Shown piece by piece: positions 24,178 to 36,736 of a DNA stretch of 64,000 nucleotides. Numbering within the stretch: position 1 is the first letter of the stretch; the number at the start of each line of letters is the position of its first letter. Location of the stretch: positions 4,700-68,699 of the forward strand of contig DF236965.1 of assembly GCA_000708835.1 (NCBI GenBank), written 5' to 3'. The position numbers and the translations under genes were made by a program. The stretch comes from Klebsormidium nitens (Eukaryota; Streptophyta; Klebsormidiophyceae; Klebsormidiales; Klebsormidiaceae). The notes under the pieces are model-generated. The model did no database searches, had not been told where the DNA came from, and was given only the letters and a program-made list of their open reading frames with translations.

Positions 24178-26620
24178 ATGGCCAACCCGAAGGTGTTCTT
24201 GGATATGACCATTGGCGGTGCTCCCGCTGGACGGATTGTGATTGAGGTCAGTCTTTGCAATGATTCTGAGTAGTGTGGGTGAGCTTCTTCGCTGTAAATT
24301 CTGATTTGCGGCATCTTCAATTTGATTGTTTTGTTATTACTGTTTTTTGCTGTGGTCCAGATCGGAAGTCGTGTTTGTTTGCTTGCCTTTTTTTGTCAGA
24401 GTGGCCTCATGCATGCATCTGCTTGCAGGTATGTATACATCCTGTCTGGTTGCCATATCGATACATTTTGTGGTGCTAATCCGTGTCATTCTGCCTTCTT
24501 TGCTATGATCCAGCTGTTCAAAGACGTTGTGCCCAAGACAGCTGAGAACTTCAGGGCTCTTTGCACTGGTAAGGGTTCTCAAAGTTTCCATTCTTACGGT
24601 ATATCCACAATTTGGGGAAACTCTTGTTTTTATTTGTCAGAGGAATTTGTACTCTGCTGATTAGAGCACATTAGGTCAGGGGGTTGTATACCAAGATAGA
24701 GGGGTGCGTTCTTTCAGCACAAAACATTTGAATGATGGACATGCAATATCGTCCAGAGAAACTCGTGGGTTAAACAGTCAGATTCAGCGCATTACTTTCC
24801 TGTTGATGCAGGGGAGAAGGGTATTGGCAAGTCTGGCAAGCCCCTGCACTTTAAGGGAAGCAGTTTCCACAGAGTGATCCAGAACTTCATGTGCCAGGTA
24901 AGCCTCTTAATTTTATGAGCATTTGTTCAAAATTCAGTGTTCTAGGCCAGCACCAAAGTGTTTCGTCACTGGTTTTCATTCTGTGGTGCAGGCTCTCAAG
25001 TCAGATCCTTCAAGTTGGAAATTATAGCCTAAGTAAGGCTTTCTTCCATGTTTTGTTGCCTCTTCCTCTCTTTTCTCCCAATCAATTGCGCAAGATGGAG
25101 ACAGAAAGTGCTGACTATCGCTGATACTCCCTTCTTTTGTGAAGGGTGGTGATTTCACAAGGGGCGATGGCACCGGTGGAGAATCGATCTATGGAAACAA
25201 GTTCCCGGTGAGCGAAAATGCAGCTGAATGCACGCATTTGTGATGTGCTGGATCAAGCAATTTAGTGCACTGTAATCAAAGTCCTATAGGAACCAAACAT
25301 GCAAAAGGTCGATCAAACATTTTAAACATCAAATCTTCTGCATATCAAGGAGTGACACATTGGCGCACCAACACCCTACTTCTGAGTTGTCCAGTTAGGT
25401 TTCCAAGCACTATGCCTCAGAAACTGTATGCTGTAGAAAGCATCTGCCAGAAAATGGTATTGCAGGTGTTGTTGGCTGAGTGCAGCAGCCTTTGCATGCT
25501 GATCATGCCGTCTGGAAAGAACCCTTCTTTGGAGGGTCTTGTGTGCAACCTGAGAACTTGATCTCCCAGCAGGCACTGGTGGTTGTCATTCAACCCTAAT
25601 TACAAACCCTGATCAAGACGGATACCCGCTTCTTACCGTCCCCTGTTGCTGATTCTTCTGTTTCTCCTGTTTCTGTTTCTCCGGGCTGGGCTAAATAGCC
25701 CGAGGCGCATCTTGTCATCAAGTTAAACTCACCTTAGATAAGCCTGCCACGCGTCTGCAACGAAGTGTCCCATGCATCCCTTTTGTGAAACGTCTCCTCT
25801 TTTCTGTGTACAGGATGAGAACTTCAGGCTGAAGCACACTGGCCCTGGAGATTTGTCCATGGCAAATGCTGGTCCCAACACCAATGGTTCGCAGGTGAGT
25901 TGTGGGCAGATCATCATCAAATACCGTCTTGCTCCATGATTGCTGATTGGTTTTTTGGTCTTGATGAAATTCCATCTCGTTTTTGTGCAGCCATCTACCA
26001 TGTGTGTCTGTGTGTTTGTGATCCAGTAATAAGCGCCATGCTTCCAATCAAGGAAGTCAGAAAATGTATTACAAGTTTTTGACCCTGTCCACTTGTATTG
26101 CAGTTCTTCTTGACGACCATCAAGACTGAGTGGCTGGACGGCAAGCACGTTGTGTTTGGCAAGGTTGTCGAGGGCCTGGACGTGGTCAAGAAGATTGAGG
26201 CCGTCGGTTCTCAGAGCGTAAGTCTCTTCTGCCAGAACCTTGCAGCTTCTGAGCAGCTGTCTCGATACATAAGGTGAAACGGAGTGCAAATCCTTGTCTA
26301 GTGGCTGTGGTGTACGATCAGAGTATGATTTCAACTAGGTCTCCTTTGATGAGATTGCAGACAAGTAGTCAGATTCTGTTTTCACAGACGAAAAATCTAT
26401 GACAATTCGAAATCTAGATGTAGAGACCGTATAGGTCCCTGGTCATTGTGTTAAAAAGTTCAAGCGACCTTCCTCTTACATGCCTCAGTTACCATCGATT
26501 TTTATCTATGATGAGCTTTTGCTGTGTGTTTTTGATGCTGACTTGGCACGTCACCATTTGTGGATGCAGGGCAAGACATCCAAGGCGGTGGTTGTCGCTG
26601 ACTGCGGGCAGCTGTCTTAG
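24178..26620 (+). CDS. Cyclophilin A-type peptidyl-prolyl cis-trans isomerase
   Basis: Single-domain cyclophilin that speeds cis-trans isomerisation of X-Pro bonds in protein folding and signalling; binds cyclosporin A in this family. Seven exons in phase: 24178-24246, 24514-24568, 24812-24897, 25145-25207, 25814-25894, 26104-26217, 26570-26620; 172 residues, the standard length of plant cytosolic cyclophilins such as ROC1. Catalytic Arg62 is seen in [16 protein letters not shown], and the cyclosporin-binding Trp128 in [17 protein letters not shown]. The plant-specific insertion KSGKPLH follows GEKGIG at about 43-54. It starts directly with [14 protein letters not shown] and ends ADCGQLS, without a targeting peptide or retention signal, so it is most likely cytosolic. 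Each intron falls between recognisable family blocks, and all have GT-AG ends. Confidence 0.98.
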
Positions 26621-27383
26621 AGTGTGTTGTGAGAAAGACGTATGAAAGATGAGTTAGGCAAGCGTTTTTTGACACTGCAGCGGTAGACCGTGGTTTTTGC
26701 CGGAGTGATGTGCTCCAGACGCATTTCTGTGTGTTTTGCAATGTTGTCCTGCCGCTTTTCATTGCATGAGGGGACAAATACCAAAATGGCGAAGCTCATC
26801 CCTCCATGTGGAATGTGGTTGACTGACCCCGGTGGGCGGAGGCACTGATTCGCTTATGTATGGATTTGCACTTGAATGTCTTTGCTATACTGGAGTACCG
26901 CTCATGGTACTCCAAACCTAATCAATAGATTGCATGTGCAATTTTGCTGGAGGTACCATCAGCTCTTCCCAGATGTGCTATCTCATACCATAGCTATATA
27001 CCATGTGACCATATGCGCAGTTCATCATTGGCGATAAAGCTGGCGAACTGAAGTGTAAGCTAGCTTATAGCTAAGCTAGGAAAACCTGGGGCATACAGAA
27101 AGATCCTCGTCCATGCCGGATAGGCTATGTATACTCATATGTTTCCATGATGCTGGCATGATGGCTGACGTCTAAGAAACCTTTCCATCTGGCCGGTTTG
27201 ATTGAGATGGCGGCATGAAATGTAAACGCGTATGGTACAAGGATTTGCATACCCTTTGAAACGAACAACTCCTGAAATATTACCTCTGGTGCACCCATTG
27301 TCTGTGGCCGCGTGAATAGCTTCGATTTTTGAGTTGCAATCATCTAAGTTTGGATCGAACAGTGAGATGCTGCGGGCCGCGAG
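26621..27383. other. Intergenic region between convergent genes
   Basis: This stretch holds the 3' UTRs of the cyclophilin and the ABC transporter genes. A perfect 9-bp inverted repeat with a 6-base loop lies at 26891-26914. I see no gene here. Confidence 0.6.
26891..26914. repeat. Perfect 9-bp inverted repeat (hairpin)
   Basis: TGGAGTACC at 26891-26899 is followed by the spacer gctcat and by GGTACTCCA at 26906-26914, its exact reverse complement. It lies about 270 bases past the cyclophilin stop codon. If transcribed it would form a short stem-loop in the 3' UTR. There is no U-run after it, and a bacterial-type terminator is not expected in this genome. Confidence 0.7.
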
Positions 27384-30300
27384 TTACTCTAGGAGGCTGT
27401 CTATCTCATCCGAAGCCTGATTTGCACCGTCGACATCAGGATTTTCAATCTTGTTCCGTTCTTTTGCCAGTTGCCTTTGCACAAGCTTTCCATAAACCCC
27501 ACCTGCAACGACAGAATTTTGCTGTAAGATCACTCAACCCCAGACACATATGAAGCTCCACATGGCAGAAAAGCACAACACCGTCTGCTTAAGACGCGCC
27601 TCAAAGTGAGATGTAGAAGGAAAGGTGCGTCCTTCCAAACAAAACGAGCAACATCCACATGAACACAGCCTTTAGGCGCGCGCATTGCTGACCTTGCCGC
27701 AGCAGGTCGTCGTGCGTCCCTTGCTCCACCACCTTCCCTTTATCCAGCACCACAATCGTGTCCGCATTTTTCACCGTACTCAGCCGGTGGGCCACGAGGA
27801 CCACCGTCCGCCCGCCCTGCTGGATCAACCGATCCAGCGCCTGCTGCACCTGGGCCTCGCTCTCGCTGTCAAGGGCGCTAGTCGCCTGCACCAACGGGAA
27901 GCAAGACGGGTTTCCAAAGCTGTTCGTGATGGAAACAACAGCTTTCAGATAGAAAGGGTCCCAATGTTGCAGCCAACATGCGTGCCATCAAAGCGAACAC
28001 GTTGCACTTACATGAGCAATTGTGCAAATCAAGCAGAACAACCCAAAAAGAGCAATTGTGCAACTCGTGCGAACCAAAACAGAAAGAGGACCTTTCTCCG
28101 GAGTACAACCCAAATCGTGTCCCGTCCAGATTGGATCCTGCTTGAATGCTCAGGAAGCGGCGGCCTACCTCATCCAAGAGCAGTACTTTCGGCTTCCGCA
28201 GGAGCATGCGCGCGATAGCAATTCGCTGGCGCTGGCCCCCGGAGAGGCGCACCCCCCGCTCGCCCACCCGCGTGGCATACCCGTCAGGGAACTGTAGGAT
28301 GAACTCGTGCGCGTTCGCATTGCGCGCGCACTCGTGCAACTCGTCCTGCACACATGACGAGAACGGACGTCAGCACCCGAACCAAAATGCTGAACCAGGA
28401 TTGGGACCGGACTTTGAAAGAACCTTCATGCTTGACAGTCTTGAGCCCTCCACAAGAAGCACGTGAAGTGGTTTGTTTATCTCAGTTTTGTGAACTGAGA
28501 TGCACTAGAACTGAAGAACCGCGCATGTCTGGACCCCCAGCCGACTGCGTGCACTTGGCACAAGTCTGCTTCGGTGTCGACGCCACAGGATTCCGATCGA
28601 TCACCCACAGCGGTGATGTGCAACTTCAATCTCAAAGTGAACCGTTCCAGCCCTGCGTGCACTCCTAAGCAAGGAGACACTCTTCTCAACAACCGCACAA
28701 TCCATTTGCGCGCACCTGGGTATAGGAATCGACGCCGTAGGTAATGTTCTCCTCGATGCTGGTGGCGAACATCTGCGTGTCCTGCGCGACGACGCCCATG
28801 TGGCGGTGCACGCTGCGCAGGTTGAGGCTGCGCAGGTCCCACCCGTCCAGCAGCACACGGCCGCCCGTCGGGTCGTAGAAGCGCATCAGCAGGTGCACAA
28901 TCGTCGACTTGCCGCCCCCGCTGCGCCCCACCAGCGCGCACACCTGGCCCGGGGCCACGTGCAGGTTGATGCCGTCCAACACCTGTGCAAAGAAGCGGGG
29001 TTTGTCAGGACTTAGAAAATGGCTTACAGAAGACAAGTAATGGGCAGGCCAGGAAAGCTGTTGGCGATTGCTCTTACGGCCTTTGTTTGGTTGGAACCGA
29101 TGGAGCAAGGAATGGCAGCTAGAGCAGTGCAGATAAGCAGCGGAATGCGCGCCCGGAATGCTGGCAAGCACAACAGACAACTCCGTAAGCCGAAAGCTCT
29201 TGATCTCAAAGCTGAAGCTAAAAGCGCGAGGAAGCGAAACGAAGAACGCGGCTGTCGGAACGCAGCCTCCAACTAGGAAGGCCCTGAGCCGCACGTCAGC
29301 AGACTTGGGAAGGCCCTGAGCCGCACGTCAGCAGACGACAATCAGAGCCCAGTCACACCAAACAGACTTAACAGGGCGGACACTACAGATAAAGCCCGGT
29401 CGAAACAAGAAACGGGCGTGCCCCACCTTCTGCGCTGGCCGCATCTGGTAGAAGAAGTGCAGATCTTCCAGCTTCATGTCGCCCTCCAGCGTGGACACCA
29501 TCGTGCCTGCGTTCGGGTCGATGTCGGGCTGCGGGGAAGAGTCAAAAATCGAGTCGGCAAAAGTGCAAGCAGAGAGGCAGTACGCATTTCGCTACCTTTG
29601 TCTAGCCGGTACACCGGAGACGACAACGGACGCACTGTGATCAGTGTTGTCCCCGCATTCGCAAGGTGCAAAGAAGGAAGGCAAGGCCCTGCCGTTGATC
29701 TTTACCCTGTCTTTCTAATTTTGACAACAAGTTGCTGGATGCACTTGCAAAATCAAAAACAGCCCTGCCTTTCTGCATCGTGCACTGCAAAGACACTCTA
29801 CTATGCAAAGACATTTTCGTGGTACCCAGCTTTACGAGCTCAGCGACTCAACCCGTGACTGCAAAGGGGCGAGCATCAACAAGCGAGGGTGTGACGTCAG
29901 CAGCCCGCTCACCAGCGCATCAACAAGAGAGAGCACGCGCTGCGCGGCCCCGGCAGCGCGTGTGAGCGACATGAGGACCTGCATCACGGTCTGGTAGCCG
30001 CTCTGGATCTGGTTCCAGTACAGCTGGAACGTAATCAGCTTGCCGATCGACAGGTGGCCCGCCATTACTAGCACGCCGCCGTACCTGCATATGCCGCCCA
30101 GGACGTCAAACAACCAGCGGTGGGGGGTGCCAAAAAAAAAAGTTGCTGTACAAGAAGGTGCATTGGGGCCGGGCTCGGATCTGCTCGCCCTGTTCGGGTC
30201 TGCTTTTCGCTTAGGACTTGTAAAGTGCGAGGCCTGGCGCAACCAAGCGTTGACTTTCGAGACCGCCCATGGGGGACGAAATGTTCAAGTTGGCTCGAGG

Positions 30301-33300
30301 ACGTTATCAGATTTTCAGATTTTCAATTGAGTTGAGAACGCTGCTTAAAAAGCAGCCGGTTTAGCTTTTGTAATCCGGCCTCATAATCGACTACAGAAAC
30401 TTCCAAAACGTAAGGTTTCGTTGACGAGTAGATGTCCTTGCGGGAAACACAAGGCCATCCAGATATCTGATACACTCTACCTACGACATGCATTAAAAGT
30501 CCAGCACATAAGTCACTAGCTCCCAACGACTTTGGAAACAATCATAATTCCTTCTCCCCCGCTCTCCACTCACCAGAGGATGAGCACGCTGGCCCCAAGG
30601 TCGAGCCAGTTGTTGATGGCGACCGCAAAGCTGTAGGCGAAGGCGTCAGTGACGCCCTTGGTCATGGCGGCCAGCGTCTTATTTTGGTACTTGTCCAGCT
30701 CCAGGTCCTCCGTCGAAAACGCGCGCACCGTCCGGATGTTGCCCAGCGCCTCCGACGCTGCGGAGTTGGCCTCGGCGAGCAACTAGACAGGGGATAAGAC
30801 CCGCCACGGGTCAGAACGGATGCGAGGGGCACAGAGTGGATGTGTGCAGAGGGCTTGCGGACATGCTATAAGGAGCGTGGACTTGCAACAGAACGTCAGA
30901 CCGCAGATTTTTGTCGACCAAAAATGAACAGACTAGGCAGAGGATTGCACAACATCGACACCAAGGTAAAGGGGTTGAATGCAGTCAATATCTAGACAAG
31001 GCTCGGACTTTACATCCTTTCGACAAAGACCGCAGAACCTCGAACCCGCTGAGCCGCCCCACACTCATGATCAAATCTATTTCACAGGCTCAGTTCAAGA
31101 GATGGACAGAGCAGCGGTGGGCATCTCACCGCATAGCGCTTGCGGTTGAGCTCGCGCGACCAGCGGGAGTAGGTGGCAGTGATGTGCATGATTGGCGCCA
31201 TGGTAGTGAAGGCCAGCATGGACAGCTTCCAGCTCGTGAAGAAGCACAGCAGAAAACCGCCCGCCAACTGAAGCAAACTGCGCAGCAACGTGCTGATCAT
31301 CCAGTTGAGCGGCTCCGCCATCGACCCCACGTCGTTGGTCAGCCGCGACGTCAGCTCCCCGCTCGTCGTCGCGTCGAAGTACGCGACGTCCTGCTTGATG
31401 ATCCCTGTGAACAGCTTGTCCTGCAGCGTCTTGAGCACGCGCTTTCCGACCACGCTGAAGCACAGCCCGCGGATCCCGCCAAAGATGCCCGTCGCGAGGG
31501 AGAAGCTCACGAGCAGCAGCACGTCCCGCCGGAACCCCGGCTCGTCGAACGCGATCACGCGGTCCAGGATGCTCCCCTGGTAGTGCGGCAGGATCAGCCC
31601 GCTCCCACTCGTCAGCGCCAGGCACAGCAACCCCAAAGATATTGTCCCGATCTCCTGGCGCGCCAAACCTAAGGCGCGTAACAGATACGTTCGCTGCCCG
31701 ACATCCGACTCCTCTCGCACGCCCTTATCCCCCCGCAACTGCGTCTCCTTCAAAGCGCGCGCCGCTGCAACTGGGTCCATCAGAATCATGCTCCCCGCCT
31801 GCCCCGTGCCCTTGAGCCCCCCCAAAAGAGCGGACGCCGCTCGGGCGCCCTCTCCCCCCTCCTTGGCGGCCTTTTCTTGCGCATCCCGGAAGCGCGCGCG
31901 CACCTTGGTCTGGTACGCCTCGACAAGCCGCCCCGTAAGAGTGGACTCCAGATTGATCCACAGCACGGCAATGCCCATCAGGGGACCCTCGAGGCCCTCA
32001 CGCTGCGACAAGGAAGGGGCACAAGTTCAAACAAAGGACTTGCTAGCCTATACTTATGAATCTTCGACGAAGGGGCAAAGCACCTTGACAAGTGAGAAGA
32101 AGGCGATGTGAAACCGTCGTAGTTACATGACCTCCGTGACTGAAGAAAGCAAGAAGACAATTTGAAGGTGAGAACTTTCAAGACACTATGATTGTTTCTC
32201 CTCAGACAAAGTCTCACTTTTTCCGCACGAGTCTTCTCACCTGGAAGTAGAAGGCAACGCACTTGGCGCCAACAAAGACCTGGAACGCCGTGCACAGCAG
32301 GAAAGACCCAAACAGCAACACGTCCTTCTTCGTCTTTGGCGTCAGCCATGCCTCCCACCATCCAGGGCCCTCCTTGTCTTCTGAGTCCCCTTCCTTTGCT
32401 TTTGACCCCACACCGTTTTCAAGGGGACTACCCCTCCTACCCGTACTTGCTGTCGCGCTGCTGCCAGCGTCTCCGCCCAAGAGGGGCGTATGCAAGTCAT
32501 TCCCATTCTGTGTGCTGACTGGCAGTCCGTTGGGTTTTGAGGCAGACTTTTTCTTGAGCGCCGCACTCAACGCCTGCTCGGAGGCGGAACTCTCCGCCTG
32601 GTGGGCGAAACAGGATGCGATGTATGCGATGCCTGGGAGGAGCAGAGCGCGCGCAAGGGCCAACACGACGAGGTCGAGGGAGTCCTTGTGGAAGTCGCAC
32701 AGGGAGCGCCAGAAGAACGCGAAGGAGGGGACCAGGTGGGTAGGGTGGAGGACCCAGTACAGGCTCTGCAGCAGCAAAAAGGAGCTGGTGAGAGGAGGTC
32801 GACAAAAAAGATTGTTGGATTCTAAATAAGAAGGTTGATAACAGGGAAGGCCGATAGTCATGTGATGCGGGGTTGATGCAAAGACAGGATACGCGGAGAC
32901 ACCCTATATGGCCAGTAGCCACACACCAAGTTCAGGGCAAAAGTAGTGGTCGAGGGAAGTCTCTTTGAGTGGCTCGCAAGCTGCCATGCAACAGTGGATA
33001 TCCTGGGCACTGACTGAGAAACTTGGGATGGGACAGCATGAAGGTGGCGCCTTCCAACCGAAAACCAACCGAAAACCCTCGCAACCTCCTCTTACAAAAC
33101 TTGGGGTTCAAGAGGCTGCATGACAAGGTCAGGCACCCCAAAATTCCCGCCATCATGACCATACCCCTCGTGCGCTGTCCTAAAGACAAAACAAGCCCCT
33201 GCCTTCAAAAACCCTAATATGTGGGGCAGAAACTCACCAGCGCCGATGCAAAGTCTGCGAGAAAAACCACCACTAGCGCCGCGCATGTATAGTTGTACCA

Positions 33301-33378
33301 CTTCTTGGCCACAGGCAGGGGAGGCGTCTCCACACGGGTCTCCTCCGGCTTTATCATAGTTGCGCCTCTCTTACCCAT
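27384..33378 (-). CDS. ABCB/TAP-like half-size ABC transporter with extra N-terminal membrane region
   Basis: ATP-driven membrane exporter; the half transporter must dimerise. Ten exons in phase: 33378-33238, 32765-32241, 32002-31130, 30782-30574, 30084-29913, 29528-29427, 28982-28716, 28345-28169, 27885-27693, 27502-27384; 925 residues. The N-terminal part (about 1-260) has several hydrophobic helices beyond the usual six, like the TMD0 of TAPL/ABCB9, followed by a charged linker and the core transmembrane domain, with the conserved [19 protein letters not shown]. The nucleotide-binding domain is complete: A-loop Tyr in FFYQMRP, Walker [10 protein letters not shown] (about 693-701), Q-loop VVAQDTQMF, signature [13 protein letters not shown] (about 797), Walker B KVLLLDE, D-loop SALD, H-loop VLVAHRLST (His about 855). 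The start is the ATG at 33378, giving [11 protein letters not shown]. Substrate and membrane are unknown; lysosomal, vacuolar, plastid or mitochondrial homologues exist. Confidence 0.93.
29276..29336. repeat. 29-bp exact duplication, period 32
   Basis: The 29 bases at 29276-29304 recur exactly at 29308-29336, separated by ttg. The unit starts ggaaggccctgagccgcac. It lies inside the ABC transporter intron between the exons at 29427-29528 and 28716-28982, so it is non-coding. Confidence 0.95.
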
Positions 33379-34222
33379 CACCGTTTTACGATACAAGGAT
33401 CTCTCCTACGTAATCGCCTTTTCAATAGAGGGACGGCGTGATGCCGTGTCCAGAACACCACCGCGTGCCGCTGATGCAGGCTGTTATGAATGGTCTCATA
33501 AAAGAAGCAAAGAAGCAGACGGACCGATGAAGGCAGATCAGCCCTAAAAAGGAAACCGCCTAAACTTTGGCTCCGTGTCAGCTTCGCCTCCACCTGTCTA
33601 ACTCCCTTGAGATTGAACCACCAGACAACGAAAAGCGCCCTAAGAGGCTGCTCCCCGAGCGATCAAAAATGCCTATCAAAACATGGCATGATGCTGCTGT
33701 TTAGGAAAGCTTCCAAATGCTTCCAAATCCACCTTTTCGAAAGGAAGTTCCATGGCACTTTCGGGACCACACAACCTGAGGCAAAACCGGCCTGGACAAC
33801 CGGGGGATATAAACCTATTAGTATCAGACATGAACACCCCCTCCATATTGCAGGAAATAATACCGGCAAATTAGTAAACCTAGTCTGGCTGGGTTAGGAA
33901 GTCAACTGCACGGTACATGAACCCGACCGCCAACGCACACCCAAACCATCAACTTGCCCCTTAGGCTTCTGCATGCAGAACTCCCAACTGGTGTCTCCAC
34001 AACTTCAAGCACTCCTGACGAAAAGTTGCATCCGATCTGCAGGCGCTGATCCAGCCCCATGCCTTCGATTGGCAGAGGCTAACGAGACGAGAACATTCAA
34101 GCCTGGGGCATTGATTGATTTGGAATCCCAGGTTATTTGCCTCCACATTTCAAGGCGACACCCTTTCTGTGTGTCGAGCGCCTTTCTTTCTCCAAGTGGT
34201 GGTGGTTTGTCAATTGACACCG
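33379..34222. promoter_or_regulatory. Divergent promoter region, ABC transporter and lumen TPR protein
   Basis: These 844 bases separate two outward-facing start codons and should hold both promoters and 5' UTRs. No clear TATA box, repeat or further gene is seen. The reading frame of the TPR gene is open for about 108 bases upstream of the chosen ATG but shows no conserved sequence. Confidence 0.5.
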
Positions 34223-36736
34223 ATGGCTGTTTCTGAAGCGTTGCGCCAAGGATCCTGCAGCATGGCGTCAAGGACTGGCCTCACTCTGGAGAAAAGCACC
34301 TTGTTCAGTGCACAAACGTGCGGCCTCTGTGGTGCGCGCACAGCATTGCAGTTCCCGCAGTCCCCAACTCTCCAACATATTTCATTCCACGCGGTTCGCA
34401 ATGACGCGTGCCGCCAGCCTGTGGATGAGCTCCACCAAGTTGTTATCAAAAACAGCTCAGGAGAGACTATTAGATGGAGAAAGACTCCCTCGACGGTCCC
34501 CACATTGACACATACCCCGCACCTTGACCGGCGAAGGTTTCTGCTCGTCCCTCTCCTTCTGACTGGCGCCCTAGCTCAGGTTGATCCAGCGAGTGCTTGG
34601 GCACCCGCCAAGATCGATTTCAGCGCAGCTCCCCAGGCGCAGTTTGACACTTCAGACGCCAGGTTTAGGGAGGCAGCGGACCTCTTTCAGCAGGCATTGA
34701 GCACTGGCAGTGTCCAATCAGAGGAGCGGCTGTGGAGCGAGATCATTGAACGAGTGGGAGACTCAAAAGCAGACTGGGCGCAGGACATTCTGGCGCGCGC
34801 GTATGGCAACCGGGGGAATGCCAGGAGCCGGCAGGGCAAGCGGGAGGAGGCGTTGGCGGACTACGATGTGTCCATCCAACTAGCGCCGTAAGTCTAGGCT
34901 CTTTGGCCTGTAGTCCAATCAGAGCTCAGGGCAGTCATTTGGAGCCTTAAAGAAACTTGCAAGGTTAACTTTTGTTGATTGTGCTGCCTGCATTTGAGAC
35001 GCCCTGTTGGCGGTGGGAAGACTGGCTCCTCCACCCAGACTGATCGTTGAAGTGTACCACATAAATCTAAATGATATCCTTGTTTCCAAAGCTTGAATCG
35101 TTCTTTGAAATCCTCCTTGCCTGATCATGATTGATCAGGCAGATCTTGATCGCCCCTCCTCGACCACCGCAGGTACAGCGTAGATCCCGTTCTGAACCGC
35201 GGGGTGGTGCTTGAATCGTTAGGCCGCTACTCGGAGGCTGCATCTGACTACCAGGCCGTCCTGGCTGCAGAACCGAATGACCCTGCAGCCTGGAACAACC
35301 TGGGAAACGTGGCGTCTGCACAAGGGAAGTGGCAGGAGGCGCTGGACAGTTACGGGAGGGCCGTCAGGCTGGCGCCAGGTGAGCCTTCACAGTCTCGTAT
35401 TGCTATAGTGAGTTGGTCCAGATGGTCGAGCGTCGACAAAAGTTTCAGTAACATAAGCTGTACTGTACTCTCTCTCGATCCAAGTAAGGCCGCATATTGC
35501 CACCTGAATGTGATTGAGGGGCACGTCGTAGATTGGGGCCGTACTTGCTGGTCGTTCTGAAGTGATGGAGCAGGTCTTTAGAACTCGACTAATTGGCAAA
35601 GGGGCCACTGGATTTCCCCACTTATTATCCCTCGTTTTGAAACAGCTCCCGTTTGTGAGCGGGCTCCTCTCTCAGTCGATTTCATTTTCTATGTCGAATG
35701 GCTGTCCCTCGCCTTGTTTATTTCTAAGCTGCTCACCTCTTTTCCGAGGGCGCCTCCGGCGATGATTCGTTCTCCGTAGCGAAATTATCACATCGTTAGT
35801 TAGATGTGGGCATTGACTTGTTCCGCTCACTCTCTTCAGATTTCGACTCAAAAATGTTGGCTGGCAGAACTCGTAGCCTTCATGACAATTTTCTTTCTGT
35901 GGATCTGACATATATTCACCCAGCAAAGGTAGCTTTCTCATTGCTACGGTTATGTTTTCCTCTGTGCAGAGTTCTCGTTTGCTGCTGGCAACTACGCCCT
36001 GGCCCTTTACCAAGTTGGGAGAGACAACGAAGCGCTCAAGCAATTCCGAACACTTCTACGGAAATATCCAGAGGTACGAACGGAAACGTCTCTCAATGAC
36101 CTGTGCAACGAACGCATCTGCTTCAAGGCATTTAGGCTGGCGGCAAGCTTCAGCAGGGGTCGCTCTTCATTGCTAGCTTCGTGTGTCCCGTGTTCGATGC
36201 TGAGTGTTGGATTTTCGACCGAACCTTCTTCTGGCTCGCAGTTTCCAGACATGCGGGCTGCCCTTGCGGTGTCACTGTACCATGTCGGCCTTACCAGGGA
36301 AGCGGAGACGAATTGGTCGCGTTTAGAGGTGAGCCTTCATACACCAGTTGGTTCAGTGAAACGAATCACGTGGACAGGCGGTCGTGGTGAATCGACTGAA
36401 CACGTGTCCTCTCACAGTGCTGGACCCTTTCACAGAGATGACCTTCACTGTTGCTCGTGTCTGAAGCGTTGACTAGCCGGCCCTGGAATGGGGCCTGTTC
36501 GTTTTGTTGACAGCCAAGGTTTTCTTGAGAGATTGTGCACGTGACTGCCGATCGTCCTTTTTGTGACTCGACGAGGATCGGCCACAATCAATTCTGGCCT
36601 AAATTGCCTCGATTGGAATCGCTTGCAGGATTTGCGGTATAAGGATCGGACGTGGGTTAGAGGCACGAGGCGGTGGCCACCCCGCTTGGCGGACGAGCTC
36701 GAGGCGTTCTTGGACGTGAAGGCGACGTCCAAGTGA
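34223..36736 (+). CDS. Thylakoid-lumen TPR protein
   Basis: Five exons in phase: 34223-34887, 35173-35378, 35970-36073, 36242-36328, 36629-36736; 389 residues. It belongs to a plant family of chloroplast lumen tetratricopeptide proteins (Arabidopsis At2g37400/At3g53560 type). The N-terminus is a bipartite targeting region: a Ser/Thr-rich transit segment to about residue 100, then DRRRFLLVPLLLTGALAQV (Arg 103-105 plus hydrophobic core) and a PASA cleavage site at about 122-125. That is the pattern for twin-arginine translocation into the thylakoid lumen. The mature part begins with APAKIDFSAAPQAQFDTSD and has three to four TPR units, including DILARAYGNRGNARSRQGKR, DPAAWNNLGNVASAQGKWQE and FSFAAGNYALALYQVGRDNE; it ends with RTWVRGTRRWPPRLADELEA, typical of the family. 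A second ATG in frame at 34262 is also possible. Its partner protein is unknown. Confidence 0.92.

Noticed and set aside
30911-31672. Plus-strand Gln/Arg-rich open frame of 253 codons
   Set aside because: It overlaps, on the other strand, the ABC transporter membrane-domain exon, whose sequence is clearly conserved. The composition is a by-product of that exon.
34115-34222. Longer N-terminus for the lumen TPR protein
   Set aside because: The frame is open upstream but has no ATG before 34223, and the sequence there does not look like a transit peptide extension.
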